This document shows positions 27,650 through 36,245 of a stretch of DNA of 64,000 nt, one piece after another (within the stretch, counting starts at the first letter, position 1; each line of letters begins with the position of its first letter). This stretch comes from Ruegeria atlantica (GTDB lineage Bacteria > Pseudomonadota > Alphaproteobacteria > Rhodobacterales > Rhodobacteraceae), in NCBI RefSeq assembly GCF_001458195.1, contig NZ_CYPU01000039.1:372093-436092 (forward strand), written 5' to 3'. The position numbers were made by a program, and so were the translations under genes. The notes under the pieces are model-generated. The model had not been told where the DNA came from. It did not search any database and saw nothing but the letters and a program-made list of their open reading frames with translations.

Positions 27650-28858
27650 ATGACTTTGATGACCACCGAGGGGCAGAAAGACCTGCCCAGATACTTTGTG
27701 CAAGTATTCAAAATGGTTAGCCGGATGCAGTCTGGCCGATTGGACATCGGACTGCCGGATGGTCGTGTCTTCCGAACCGAGGGCACCAAACCCGGGCCGG
27801 TTGCGCGTGTGGATATCCACAATCCAGACGTTTTTGCCCGCCTGGTCCGTGAGGGTGAACTTGGTTTTTCCGACGCATATCTGGAAGGTGACTGGAGCAC
27901 GCCGGACCTGCGATCCTTTATGGACCTGGTGCATATGGGTAATGAAACGGTCTACGACGATTTCACCGGAAAAGTCCTTGTGCAGATGTATGAGCGGCTG
28001 CGGTTCTGGTTGCACCGCAATAACCGGGCACAGGCCAAAAAGAACATCTCGTACCATTATGATCTGGGCAATGATTTCTATGGTTTGTGGCTTGATGACA
28101 CGATGACCTATTCCAGCGCACTGTTCGAAACAGGGCAGGAAAGTCTGGAAAAGGCGCAAACCGCAAAATACGCCAGTATGGTCGATGAAATGGGTGCAAA
28201 ACCCGGAGATCACATTCTTGAGATTGGCTGTGGCTGGGGCGGCTTTGCTGAATACGCTGCAAAAGAGCGTGGCCTGCGGGTCACAGGTCTGACGATCAGT
28301 CAAGAACAGTTGAAGTTTGCCAGGCAGCGTATTGAAAATGCTGGCCTTTCGAATTTGGTTGAATTCAAATTGCAGGATTACCGGGATGAGCGTGGGCAGT
28401 ACGACGGAATCGCATCGATCGAGATGTTCGAAGCGGTAGGTCAAAAGTACTGGCCTGTGTATTTCGACACTGTGCGTGAGCGATTAAAACCCGGGGCGCA
28501 AGCGACGTTGCAAATTATCACTGTCGCGGATCATCGATGGGATGTTTATCGTAACGGCATTGATTTCATTCAGAAATATATTTTCCCGGGCGGCATGCTT
28601 CCGGCGCCTTCCATTTTGAAGGAACAAGTTGCTCAGGCGGGTTTGAAAGTCGTCAAATCGAAAGAATTCGGAAAAAGCTATGACCTGACCCTGCGCCGCT
28701 GGTATGACACGTTCAACGGCAAGTGGGACGAAATCTCGGAAATGGGCTTTGATGAGCGTTTTCGCCGCATGTGGAATTATTATTTGACCGCCTGCGGAGC
28801 AGCCTTTGACACCGGTAATTGCGATGTGACACAGATCACTATAGCGAAACCGAGTTAA
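27650..28858 (+). CDS. cfa: Cyclopropane-fatty-acyl-phospholipid synthase family methyltransferase
   Basis: A 402-residue SAM-dependent enzyme acting on membrane phospholipids. The family motif YHYDLGNDFYGLWLDD is at about 135-150, and the SAM-binding EIGCGWGGFAE at 191-201. QDYRDERGQYDGIASIEMFEAVG and ADHRWDVYRNGIDFIQKYIFPGG match the bicarbonate and lipid sites of the family. The YSCA segment of classical Cfa reads YSSA here. It could also make related modified fatty acids. It lies after the photolyase and 16 bases before trgA. A GAGGAGAG ribosome site precedes the ATG. Confidence 0.87.
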   Translation: MTLMTTEGQKDLPRYFVQVFKMVSRMQSGRLDIGLPDGRVFRTEGTKPGPVARVDIHNPDVFARLVREGELGFSDAYLEGDWSTPDLRSFMDLVHMGNETVYDDFTGKVLVQMYERLRFWLHRNNRAQAKKNISYHYDLGNDFYGLWLDDTMTYSSALFETGQESLEKAQTAKYASMVDEMGAKPGDHILEIGCGWGGFAEYAAKERGLRVTGLTISQEQLKFARQRIENAGLSNLVEFKLQDYRDERGQYDGIASIEMFEAVGQKYWPVYFDTVRERLKPGAQATLQIITVADHRWDVYRNGIDFIQKYIFPGGMLPAPSILKEQVAQAGLKVVKSKEFGKSYDLTLRRWYDTFNGKWDEISEMGFDERFRRMWNYYLTACGAAFDTGNCDVTQITIAKPS

Positions 28859-28874
28859 GGAACGGACTTCAGAA

Positions 28875-29315
28875 ATGCCCACTGCACCCAAGCTTGTTTC
28901 TGGCTTATGCCTTTTGATCGTGGCGTTCTTGGTTTCGAGTATGGTCATCGAAAACGGTGATGAAGGTAAGAACTACGGTATGTTTACCTACGTAAACATG
29001 GCGTTGGGCGTGATTTGCGGTTGGTGGATCATGGGCAAGCGTGCTGGCCGGGGCTGGACTGCCGCAATCAACAACGGCTTGACCGGAATGGCGGCGCTGG
29101 TGTTCTGGGGACTGTTTGTTCAGGGTGTAAACGAAATGCTCCGCTTGGCGATGCGCCATCGGTATGACGGCCCGTTCGAGGCGCTGATCTCCATCTTTAA
29201 AATCGGTGTTGAATATGGTCAGCAACTTGTGGTGCCCGAAATCTTGTGGACTTTGATCATTGGGGCTCTGATCACTGGGCTGGTCACCGAGGAAGCAGCC
29301 CGCCGGTGGCGGTGA
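28875..29315 (+). CDS. trgA: TrgA-family membrane protein
   Basis: A 146-residue inner-membrane protein with about four hydrophobic segments (about 8-24, 38-54, 70-86 and 120-138). It matches the TrgA family, described in Rhodobacter sphaeroides as part of a tellurite-resistance locus with trgB and cysK. The same gene order follows here. Its molecular role is not known. It starts 16 bases after the cfa stop and is followed by trgB after 32 bases. Confidence 0.85.
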   Translation: MPTAPKLVSGLCLLIVAFLVSSMVIENGDEGKNYGMFTYVNMALGVICGWWIMGKRAGRGWTAAINNGLTGMAALVFWGLFVQGVNEMLRLAMRHRYDGPFEALISIFKIGVEYGQQLVVPEILWTLIIGALITGLVTEEAARRWR

Positions 29316-29347
29316 GCTAACAACTTAAAGTACGAAAGAACTCAACA

Positions 29348-30463
29348 GTGTCAGATCTGTTCTTTTATGGCACGCTGCGGCACTTGCCATTGCTGGAGCT
29401 TGTCTTGGGACGTCCAGCGTCCAAACTTGAATTTGCCCAAGCCACACTGAAAGATCATGCAGTCCATAGCGTGCAGGATCAGGCCTTTCCCATGATTGTT
29501 CATGAGGAAGGCAGTCTGGCCAAAGGGTTATTGCTCCGGGGATTGAGTGAGGAAGATCAGAACCGTTTGGTCTTCTACGAGGGTGGCTTTGATTACGACC
29601 TGCGGGAGCAGACAGTTGATCTGGCCGACGGGTCGATATCGCAAGCCCTTGTGTTCTACCCTGAGCCGGGGCTTTGGAACCGCGGCGTTCTCTGGTCGCT
29701 GCAGGGTTGGTTGGATGAGTGGGGCGCGATGACGATGCTCGCCGCGCAAGAGGTTATGGGTTTTTACGGCAAGGTTGATGCGGAAAAAATTGCGCGAAGC
29801 TTTCCGTCGATCCGGACGCGAGCATGGGCAAAGCTGGCTGCCCGTCAACGTGCGACAGGTGATGCACGAGACACTGCCAAAGACGTCATCGTGCACGATC
29901 GTAAACCGGCCTATGTCAATTATTTCGGGATGGAAGAAGTCGCGTTGCAGCATCGCCAATACGATGGCTCGATGGGCAAAGTGCTGAACCGCAGCAGCCT
30001 GATGCAAGGCAGCGCCGTGATCGTCCTGCCATATGATCCCGTGCGCGACACGGTTTTGTTAGTTGAACAATTCAGGGCACCGATCTTTCTGGCTGAGGAT
30101 CCTGAACCCTGGATGTGGGAGCCGGTCGCCGGTATGATCGACCCAGGCGAAACGCCGGAACAGGCGGCCCTGCGCGAGGCCGAAGAAGAAGCCCAGATTG
30201 CGCTGAACCGGCTGGAGTATGCAGGCGGCGCGTATTCCTCCAGCGGGTCATCGACTGAATATCTATACCTTTATGTCGGGCTGGCTGATCTGACCAAGAC
30301 CATCGAAGATGGTGGGTTGGCAACGGAAGGTGAGGATATTCGAACCCAGATTCTGCCTTTCAGTGATTTCATGGACAGGGTCGACAGTCATGGGTTTAAG
30401 GATTTGCCGCTTTTGGCGGTGGCCCATTGGCTTGCACGTCACCGTGAGCGCCTGCGCGGATGA
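29348..30463 (+). CDS. trgB: TrgB: gamma-glutamylcyclotransferase-like domain fused to Nudix hydrolase
   Basis: A 371-residue two-domain protein. Residues 1-130 resemble the GGCT/AIG2-like fold, starting DLFFYGTLRHLPLLELVLG and containing YEGGFDYDL. Residues 185-371 form an ADP-ribose-pyrophosphatase-type Nudix domain with the box running from Gly262 to Ile284; the glycine near the box end (REUxEExGU) is Gln283 here. The start is GTG at 29348. TrgB belongs to the tellurite locus of Rhodobacter; hydrolysis of ADP-ribose or a similar nucleotide is likely for the C-terminal domain. Next comes cysK after 69 bases. Confidence 0.88.
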   Translation: MSDLFFYGTLRHLPLLELVLGRPASKLEFAQATLKDHAVHSVQDQAFPMIVHEEGSLAKGLLLRGLSEEDQNRLVFYEGGFDYDLREQTVDLADGSISQALVFYPEPGLWNRGVLWSLQGWLDEWGAMTMLAAQEVMGFYGKVDAEKIARSFPSIRTRAWAKLAARQRATGDARDTAKDVIVHDRKPAYVNYFGMEEVALQHRQYDGSMGKVLNRSSLMQGSAVIVLPYDPVRDTVLLVEQFRAPIFLAEDPEPWMWEPVAGMIDPGETPEQAALREAEEEAQIALNRLEYAGGAYSSSGSSTEYLYLYVGLADLTKTIEDGGLATEGEDIRTQILPFSDFMDRVDSHGFKDLPLLAVAHWLARHRERLRG

Positions 30464-30532
30464 TTTTCGCCGCTTGTGGTCGTCGCGCACCACAGGTAAA
30501 TCTGCGTTGATCCGAAATGAAATGAGGGCGCC

Positions 30533-31567
30533 ATGCGCATTGCACGAGACCTTGCCGACGCAGTCGGAAAAACCCCGCTGATCCGCCTGCGTCGCATCAG
30601 CGAAGAGACCGGGTGCGAGATTCTCGGCAAGGCCGAATTCATGAACCCCGGCCAGTCGGTCAAGGATCGTGCGGCGCTCTACATCATCCGCGATGCCATT
30701 GCGCGTGGTGACCTGAAACCGGGCGGTACCATTGTCGAAGGTACGGCGGGTAACACCGGGATCGGTTTGGCGCTTGTTGGTGCGTCGATGGGGTTCCAGA
30801 CCGTCATTGTCATCCCGGAAACGCAGTCCGAAGAGAAAAAGGACATGCTGCGACTAGCTGGCGCTCAGCTGGTTCAGGTTCCGGCCGCACCGTATCGCAA
30901 CCCCAACAATTTCGTACACTATTCCCGTCGTTTGGCCGAAGAACTGGCGCAGACCGAGCCCAATGGCGCGATCTGGGCCAACCAGTTTGACAACGTTGCA
31001 AACCGTCAGGCGCACGTGGAAACTACGGGTCCTGAAATCTGGGAACAGACCGACGGCAAGGTCGACGGTTTCGTCTGTGCCGTAGGTTCGGGTGGAACGC
31101 TGGCGGGCGTGGCCGATGCGTTGCAACCCAAAGGCGTCAAGATCGGTCTGGTCGATCCGATGGGGGCTGGGCTGTATTCGTATTACACCACCGGCGAAAT
31201 CGCGATGGAGGGCGGCTCGATCGCCGAAGGCATCGGTCAGGTGCGTATCACCAAGAACCTTGAGGGGTTCAAACCTGACTTTGCGTATCAGATGACGGAT
31301 TACGAGGCGCTGCCTTACATCTTTGATCTGCTGCGCGATGAAGGCCTGGTCATGGGCGGTTCAACCGCCATTAACATGGCTGGTGCGGTACGTCTGGCCA
31401 AAGATCTGGGTCCGGGCCACACCATCGTGACCATCCTGTGTGACTATGGAACTCGCTATCAGTCCAAGCTGTTCAACCCGGATTTCCTGCGTGAAAAGGA
31501 ATTGCCTGTCCCGGAGTGGATGACTGAAGCTCCACGCAGTATCCCCGGCGTTTTTGAGGACGTGTGA
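30533..31567 (+). CDS. cysK: Cysteine synthase A
   Basis: A 344-residue PLP enzyme making cysteine from O-acetylserine and sulfide. The PLP Lys44 lies in EFMNPGQSVKDRAA; GTAGNTGIG binds the substrate carboxylate and AVGSGGTLAG the PLP phosphate. The C terminus is longer than in E. coli CysK by about 20 residues. It completes the trgA-trgB-cysK set; cysteine supply is known to matter for tellurite tolerance. The stop overlaps the start of the mechanosensitive channel gene by one base (TGATG). Confidence 0.93.
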   Translation: MRIARDLADAVGKTPLIRLRRISEETGCEILGKAEFMNPGQSVKDRAALYIIRDAIARGDLKPGGTIVEGTAGNTGIGLALVGASMGFQTVIVIPETQSEEKKDMLRLAGAQLVQVPAAPYRNPNNFVHYSRRLAEELAQTEPNGAIWANQFDNVANRQAHVETTGPEIWEQTDGKVDGFVCAVGSGGTLAGVADALQPKGVKIGLVDPMGAGLYSYYTTGEIAMEGGSIAEGIGQVRITKNLEGFKPDFAYQMTDYEALPYIFDLLRDEGLVMGGSTAINMAGAVRLAKDLGPGHTIVTILCDYGTRYQSKLFNPDFLREKELPVPEWMTEAPRSIPGVFEDV

Positions 31568-33996
31568 TGCTGCGGCGTGTTCGCCTGTTCCTGACCCTTG
31601 TTGCGGTATGTTTTGCGATAGTTTGCGGCCCCGCTGCCGCGCAGCTTACAGATCGTCAAAGCGAATACTACCAAGGCTGGGTCAAAACAGCGGACCGTGC
31701 CGAGATAGTGATCGAGGACAATCGCGCGTCGAACGCGTCGCTCGAAAACCTGCGCTCAGAGATCAACGGCTATAGAGATGATTTCAATCGGGCACGCGGT
31801 GCAAACACCGAACGCATCCAGACGCTGGAAAATCAGATCAAGGCTCTTGGTGCTGCGCCCGAAGGCGACGCGACTGAACCGGAAGATATTGCCACACTAC
31901 GAACGCATCTAGACGAGCAGTTGAACAGTTTGCGCGTCCCGCAGATCATCTCAGAAGAGGCATTCAGCCGGGCCAATGGTCTGATATCTGAGATAGACAA
32001 ACTATTGCGGGACCGTCAGGCGAAAGAACTTTTGGAGCGCGGACCGTCGACCCTGAACCCCACCCACTGGCGGCCGGCCTGGGTTGATGTGAATGAGGCT
32101 GCGCAAGCGTTGTTCAACGAAGCGCGGCGGAACCTGAGTACTGACGTAGTACATGAACGTTTGCGTGCACGTGGGCTGGGTATTCTGGCTTTGGTGTTCG
32201 TTGCTGGTGTTCTGCTGTTTTACGGCAAGCGCTGGTCGGAAGCCGCTGGTGCGCGTCTGCGAGCCCTGGGGGGGCAGGGAAGTGGCGTATGGACGTTCCT
32301 GACCTCGTTGCTGCGAATTATCCTCCCCTGGTTCGGCGTCTGGCTTCTGGTTCAGGCTGTTGTGATGACAGGCGTTCTGGGGCTGCGCGGGACGCTGTTG
32401 ATGGAAAACGTGCCCTATTGGGCGGCGATCATCCTGTATTATGACTGGATTGGCCGACAGGTTTACGTGCTGCAAGCGGCGCAGGGGTTCAAAAAACTGT
32501 CCCGCCAGAAAGTCACTGAGTTACGCGTCTACCTCGATTTTCTTGCCGGGCTCCTGATCCTGCATGAACTGGTGAACCTGTTCGATCAGATCGAAAATAT
32601 CTCGGATGCGACGCGCGCCGTCGTCGCCTTTCCGGTCATCGTCGCAACAGCTTTGATTCTTCTTCGCGTCCGTCGCGTCCGCAGTGTTGATGTCCCGGTC
32701 GATGCAGGTGAGCCGTCCGAAACGGCCCGCGCTGCCGGGTTCAGCCAGCTGGTCGAGTTCATTCGACGCGCTTTGTTCTTCCTGGGGATTGCCAGCCCGA
32801 TTTTAGCGATGCTGGGGTATACGAATGCGGCTGAGGCAATCGTTTTCCCGGCCGTGCGTTCATTGGTTCTTATTGCAGCGCTGGTCATCGTCCAACGCTT
32901 CCTGACGTCTGTTTACGGCTGGCTTGGCGGGCAGGGCGATAAGGCCAAGGACTCGCTGTTTTCGGTTCTCATCGGCTTTGCAATGGCCATTCTGGCTATG
33001 CCCGTGCTCGCGCTGTATTGGGGTGCGCGTCGAACCGACCTGCAGGAAGTCTGGTCGCGCCTGCTGCAGGGATTTGACATTGGCGGGGTAACCATCTCGC
33101 CCAGCAACTTCTTTACGTTCCTTGTCATATTTGCCATCGGCTATGGCCTGACGCGGATGCTGCAAAGCGGGCTGCGCAATTCTCTGTTGCCAAAGACCAG
33201 CATTGATCCAGGCGGGCAAAACGCGATTGTTTCGGGCACCGGGTATGTCGGTATTTTCCTGGCCGCGCTGGTTGCGATAACGATTGCCGGTTTCAACCTG
33301 TCATCGCTGGCTATTGTTGCCGGTGCGTTGTCAGTCGGGATCGGCTTTGGTCTGCAAACCATCGTGTCGAACTTTGTGTCGGGCATAATCCTGTTGGTCG
33401 AACGCCCAATCTCGAAAGGGGATTGGATCGACGTGAATGGGATGATGGGGTACGTCCGTGATATTTCCGTCCGGTCCACGCGGATCGAAACGTTTGACCG
33501 CACGGATGTGATCGTTCCGAACTCGGATCTGATCAGCGGCGTTGTCACGAATTATACACGCGGCAATACGATCGGGCGGGTGATTGTACCGGTCGGGGTC
33601 GCCTATGGGACTGATACCCGAATGGTAGAGAAGATTCTGGGCGAAATCGCGAATTCACACCCGATGGTTCTGGCGAATCCAGCCCCTAGTGTGGTGTTTC
33701 AGGGGTTTGGTGCAGATTCGCTGGACTTTGAAATCCGGGCCATCCTACGCGATGTGAACTGGGTGTTGTCAGTCAAATCCGATATGAACCACGAGATCAA
33801 CCGGCGCTTTGTCGAAGAAGGGATCGAAATCCCATTTGCACAGCGCGATCTCTGGTTGCGTAACCCCGAGGCGTTGCAGGGCAGCGAAGCCCGACCCAGC
33901 AAGAACACCGACGAAATACCGTCCGCAAAGCCATCCACAAATTCTGTCGAGATGACCGAGGGCGATTTGGCTGATGGTGACGGGGACGAGATTTAA
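31567..33996 (+). CDS. MscS-family mechanosensitive channel, large, with DUF3772 domain
   Basis: An 809-residue inner-membrane channel. A signal peptide (about 1-25, ending AAAQ) is followed by a periplasmic coiled-coil-like region with the DUF3772 pattern (about 90-200). About ten hydrophobic segments follow between 205 and 620. The MscS core shows SLAIVAGALSVGIGFGLQTIVSNFVSG, then the beta domain VERPISKGDWIDVNGMMGYV and a C-terminal alpha/beta cage. It should release solutes on osmotic downshock. I use ATG 31567, overlapping the cysK stop; GTG at 31564 is an alternative. The acidic C-terminal tail of about 45 residues is probably disordered. Confidence 0.9.
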   Translation: MLRRVRLFLTLVAVCFAIVCGPAAAQLTDRQSEYYQGWVKTADRAEIVIEDNRASNASLENLRSEINGYRDDFNRARGANTERIQTLENQIKALGAAPEGDATEPEDIATLRTHLDEQLNSLRVPQIISEEAFSRANGLISEIDKLLRDRQAKELLERGPSTLNPTHWRPAWVDVNEAAQALFNEARRNLSTDVVHERLRARGLGILALVFVAGVLLFYGKRWSEAAGARLRALGGQGSGVWTFLTSLLRIILPWFGVWLLVQAVVMTGVLGLRGTLLMENVPYWAAIILYYDWIGRQVYVLQAAQGFKKLSRQKVTELRVYLDFLAGLLILHELVNLFDQIENISDATRAVVAFPVIVATALILLRVRRVRSVDVPVDAGEPSETARAAGFSQLVEFIRRALFFLGIASPILAMLGYTNAAEAIVFPAVRSLVLIAALVIVQRFLTSVYGWLGGQGDKAKDSLFSVLIGFAMAILAMPVLALYWGARRTDLQEVWSRLLQGFDIGGVTISPSNFFTFLVIFAIGYGLTRMLQSGLRNSLLPKTSIDPGGQNAIVSGTGYVGIFLAALVAITIAGFNLSSLAIVAGALSVGIGFGLQTIVSNFVSGIILLVERPISKGDWIDVNGMMGYVRDISVRSTRIETFDRTDVIVPNSDLISGVVTNYTRGNTIGRVIVPVGVAYGTDTRMVEKILGEIANSHPMVLANPAPSVVFQGFGADSLDFEIRAILRDVNWVLSVKSDMNHEINRRFVEEGIEIPFAQRDLWLRNPEALQGSEARPSKNTDEIPSAKPSTNSVEMTEGDLADGDGDEI

Positions 33997-34001
33997 ACGC
34001 C

Positions 34002-34054
34002 TTTGCAAGGCTTTCGATTTCAGGTGAAATTTCACCTCAATGGGGCCTTGCAAA
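34002..34054. repeat. Nested inverted repeats after the channel gene
   Basis: An outer perfect 10-base repeat (TTTGCAAGGC at 34002-34011, complement at 34045-34054) encloses a perfect 16-base palindrome AGGTGAAATTTCACCT (34022-34037). It lies between the channel gene stop and tRNA-Ser. It may act as terminator or mRNA stabilizer, though no T run follows. Confidence 0.6.
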
Positions 34055-34069
34055 TCCCTCGGCGATAGT

Positions 34070-35125
34070 TCAAATAACGCCGGCACGGAGAGGTGGCCGA
34101 GTGGTCGAAGGCGCACGCCTGGAAAGTGTGTAGGCGGGAGACCGTCTCCAGGGTTCGAATCCCTGTCTCTCCGCCACCTCAATGTCTTCAAGTGACAGCG
34201 GGTGCAGAAATGAGAAAGTGTCTCTACGTCGACTGACAAGGTCGCCTTCAGCTAGAAGCGGCTGATCACAGTAAATAAAAAATCGATGCTTCTGATGGTT
34301 TTGGCTTGAAAGGTCTTCAACCTGAACTTCCATCCGGAAGTCGGCAAAGTGGACTTCAACCACCACCGCAAGCTTCCAGGAATCTCTTCTCGCTTTACGG
34401 CCTAAAGGTAGTATTCGCTGGTCGATCTTTTGTTCGGCAGTGAGAATTTCTTTGATTTCGGCACCTGGTCGACGGGAGGGTCGAGCACGTACAGAGCCAG
34501 AGGCGGTGCGCCCGTTGTCCGTGCATGGGTGCTTCGTCCAAGGCTTTCCGAGTTCATCAAAGAAGACGCGGCTACCGTGTTCATTGGCATAAAAATAGAC
34601 GGGCTGACCGCAGACGGGGCAGGATGCATTGGGATTGACGAAGCAGCGAGAGTAACTTGTCGCGCCGTAGCCTTTCAGTGTCAGCGAAGCTTGTTGCTTT
34701 TCATACTCGGAATCGACCGGCCGAAGTGGCTTTGCTACTGGCGCGGTGGATACAACTCCACCGTTTCGGTTGCCGCCGCCAACGCACCACCCGCATGTAC
34801 ACCAAGGATAATGATTGTGCCCGGTCAATTTAGCACCAATACGCCGATACTCATTGCAGTAAATTGTATCAACAACGCGCCTTTCGGAAGTCCCTTTCCT
34901 CGAGTTTCTATCAACCTCGAACCGCGGATCAAGGCGACGTAGCCTGCCACCAAGTCTAGTGTCTGGTTTCGGCTGCGAAGCGAACGAATGCGCGTGCAGT
35001 GTAGATCCGTCCCGGCGAGGGCAGCTTGGGCTCCGAACAACGATTACCAGTAGAAGACACGATCGTCCGCACCACCAAAAAGGGCTCAGCCCGCGCTTCG
35101 TTGAGGGCGAAACGCCGGCAATCAA
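34070..35125 (-). CDS. Zinc-ribbon-like protein of unknown function; both ends uncertain
   Basis: A 351-codon open frame of which the middle looks like real protein. It contains CTCGWC, then SCPVCGQPVYFY and RVFFDELGKPWTKHPCTDN, a cysteine/histidine pattern I associate with uncharacterized bacterial proteins that may bind zinc. The first 85 residues look non-coding and contain no further ATG; a TTG at 34828 just before GHNHYPWC is a possible start. At the other end the frame has no stop before the tRNA-Ser gene and runs antisense through all of it. The gene may therefore be truncated at one or both ends. DNA from 34829 to 35193 shows nothing else I recognise. Confidence 0.45.
   Translation of the reverse strand: MIAGVSPSTKRGLSPFWWCGRSCLLLVIVVRSPSCPRRDGSTLHAHSFASQPKPDTRLGGRLRRLDPRFEVDRNSRKGTSERRVVDTIYCNEYRRIGAKLTGHNHYPWCTCGWCVGGGNRNGGVVSTAPVAKPLRPVDSEYEKQQASLTLKGYGATSYSRCFVNPNASCPVCGQPVYFYANEHGSRVFFDELGKPWTKHPCTDNGRTASGSVRARPSRRPGAEIKEILTAEQKIDQRILPLGRKARRDSWKLAVVVEVHFADFRMEVQVEDLSSQNHQKHRFFIYCDQPLLAEGDLVSRRRDTFSFLHPLSLEDIEVAERQGFEPWRRSPAYTLSRRAPSTTRPPLRAGVI
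34087..34176 (+). tRNA. tRNA-Ser (anticodon GGA)
   Basis: A 90-base class II tRNA with the CCA end encoded. The acceptor stem GGAGAGG pairs with TCTCTCC (one G-T pair), the anticodon stem CACGC pairs with GTGTG, and the loop CTGGAAA gives anticodon GGA at 34121-34123, reading UCC and UCU. The long variable arm and the T arm with GGTTCGAATCC are present. The DNA following its 3' end is disturbed by mobile-element activity. Confidence 0.96.
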
Positions 35126-35193
35126 TCGAACGCGCGCCTATGTTGCTTCCGCCAAACCTCTCCTGCCAGAAAACACAGATCATAGAGGCTGAC

Positions 35194-35212
35194 GGCTCTG
35201 TTGCACAAATCG
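35194..35212 (+). repeat. Left terminal inverted repeat of the IS
   Basis: Begins GGCTCTGTTGCACAAATC and mirrors the right end at 36227-36245 with one mismatch in 18 bases. Confidence 0.85.
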
Positions 35213-35258
35213 CCTTGGGGGATTCACCGCATGAATCCAGTGTGGTAGCCGAGAGGCT

Positions 35259-36191
35259 ATGAGTAGTTGGGCAACAACGAAGTACAAGACCACGAACTGG
35301 TCGGCTTACAATAATGCGCTGAGGCTGCGCGGGTCGCTGGCGATCTGGTTCGATCCTGAGATGATCTGGACGCCACCACCAAGTGGTAAACGCGGTCGAC
35401 AACGGAGCTTCAGCGATGCCGCTATCCAAACGTGTCTGACTCTGAAAGTCCTGTTCGGGCTACCGCTTCGGCAAACGACCGGGTTCGTCGAGAGCCTCTT
35501 GCGACTGGTCGGATTGGATTGGGCGGTGCCCGATTTCAGCACCTTGTGTCGGCGTCAGAAGAGCCTACAGGTGAACCTGCCATATCGTGGCACAAAGGGG
35601 GCGCTGAACCTTCTCATCGATAGCACCGGCATCAAAGCCGAGGGCGAAGGGGAGTGGAACGCACGCAAGCATGGCGGCCCCAAGCGCCGGATTTGGCGCA
35701 AGTTACACATCGGGATTGACGAAGAAACGCTGGAAATGCGGGCCGCGGAAGTTACCGGCAGTAACGTCGGCGACGCTCCCATGCTGCCTGAGCTTCTTGA
35801 TCAGATCCCGGAGGATCAGGAGATGGGTACCGTCACCGCCGATGGGGCCTACGACACTCGCAAGTGCCACGACGCAATCGCGGACCGAGGGGCCAATGCT
35901 GTCATCCCACCGCGTAGGAACGCCCGTTTCTGGAAGCCAACGACCGCAGGAGCGGTGGCGCGAAACGAGTCCCTCCGCGCAACCAAGTATCTCGGACGAG
36001 CCATCTGGCGACGATGGAGCGGATACCACCGTCGAAGCCGTGTCGAAACGAAGATGCATTGCGTGAAACTGCTGGGCCAACGCCTCTTGGCGAGGGACTT
36101 CGACCGCCAGGTGGCCGAACTTCAGGTGCGCATTGCGGTTCTCAACCGGTTCACCGGCCTTGGCATACCTGTCACGAAAGCCGTGGGATAA
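35259..36191 (+). CDS. IS5-family transposase
   Basis: A 310-residue DDE transposase. The acidic residues are visible in LLIDSTGIKAEGEGEWNARK (first Asp), VTADGAYDTRKCH (second Asp) and RRSRVETKMHCVKLLG (Glu, with the YREK-like spacing of IS5). The N terminus, with TNWSAYNNALRLRGSL, is typical of the IS903 group. The frame is complete with a GAGAGG ribosome site, so the element may still be active. It reads toward the truncated AbrB gene. Confidence 0.93.
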   Translation: MSSWATTKYKTTNWSAYNNALRLRGSLAIWFDPEMIWTPPPSGKRGRQRSFSDAAIQTCLTLKVLFGLPLRQTTGFVESLLRLVGLDWAVPDFSTLCRRQKSLQVNLPYRGTKGALNLLIDSTGIKAEGEGEWNARKHGGPKRRIWRKLHIGIDEETLEMRAAEVTGSNVGDAPMLPELLDQIPEDQEMGTVTADGAYDTRKCHDAIADRGANAVIPPRRNARFWKPTTAGAVARNESLRATKYLGRAIWRRWSGYHRRSRVETKMHCVKLLGQRLLARDFDRQVAELQVRIAVLNRFTGLGIPVTKAVG

Positions 36192-36226
36192 ATCCGTCCG
36201 GGGAAAGGGGAAGTCCGACTATCATC

Positions 36227-36245
36227 GGATTTGCGCAACAGAGCC
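36227..36245 (-). repeat. Right terminal inverted repeat of the IS
   Basis: Reads GGCTCTGTTGCGCAAATC on the minus strand, mirroring the left end at 35194-35212. Confidence 0.85.

Larger units (their letters stand above)
35194..36245 (+). mobile_element. IS5-family insertion sequence, IS903-like group
   Basis: A 1052-base element with one transposase gene and terminal inverted repeats of about 18 bases with one mismatch (GGCTCTGTTGCACAAATC on the left, GCGC in place of GCAC on the right). Size, repeat ends and transposase match the IS903 group. That group usually makes a 9-base target duplication, but the flanks here (GAGGCTGAC and ACCATGTCC) do not match. The right end cuts an AbrB-type gene whose missing part is not found to the left. 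Confidence 0.88.

Noticed and set aside
34430-34942. Rightward open frame opposite the zinc-ribbon-like frame
   Set aside because: Only the minus-strand reading has coherent Cys/His motifs.
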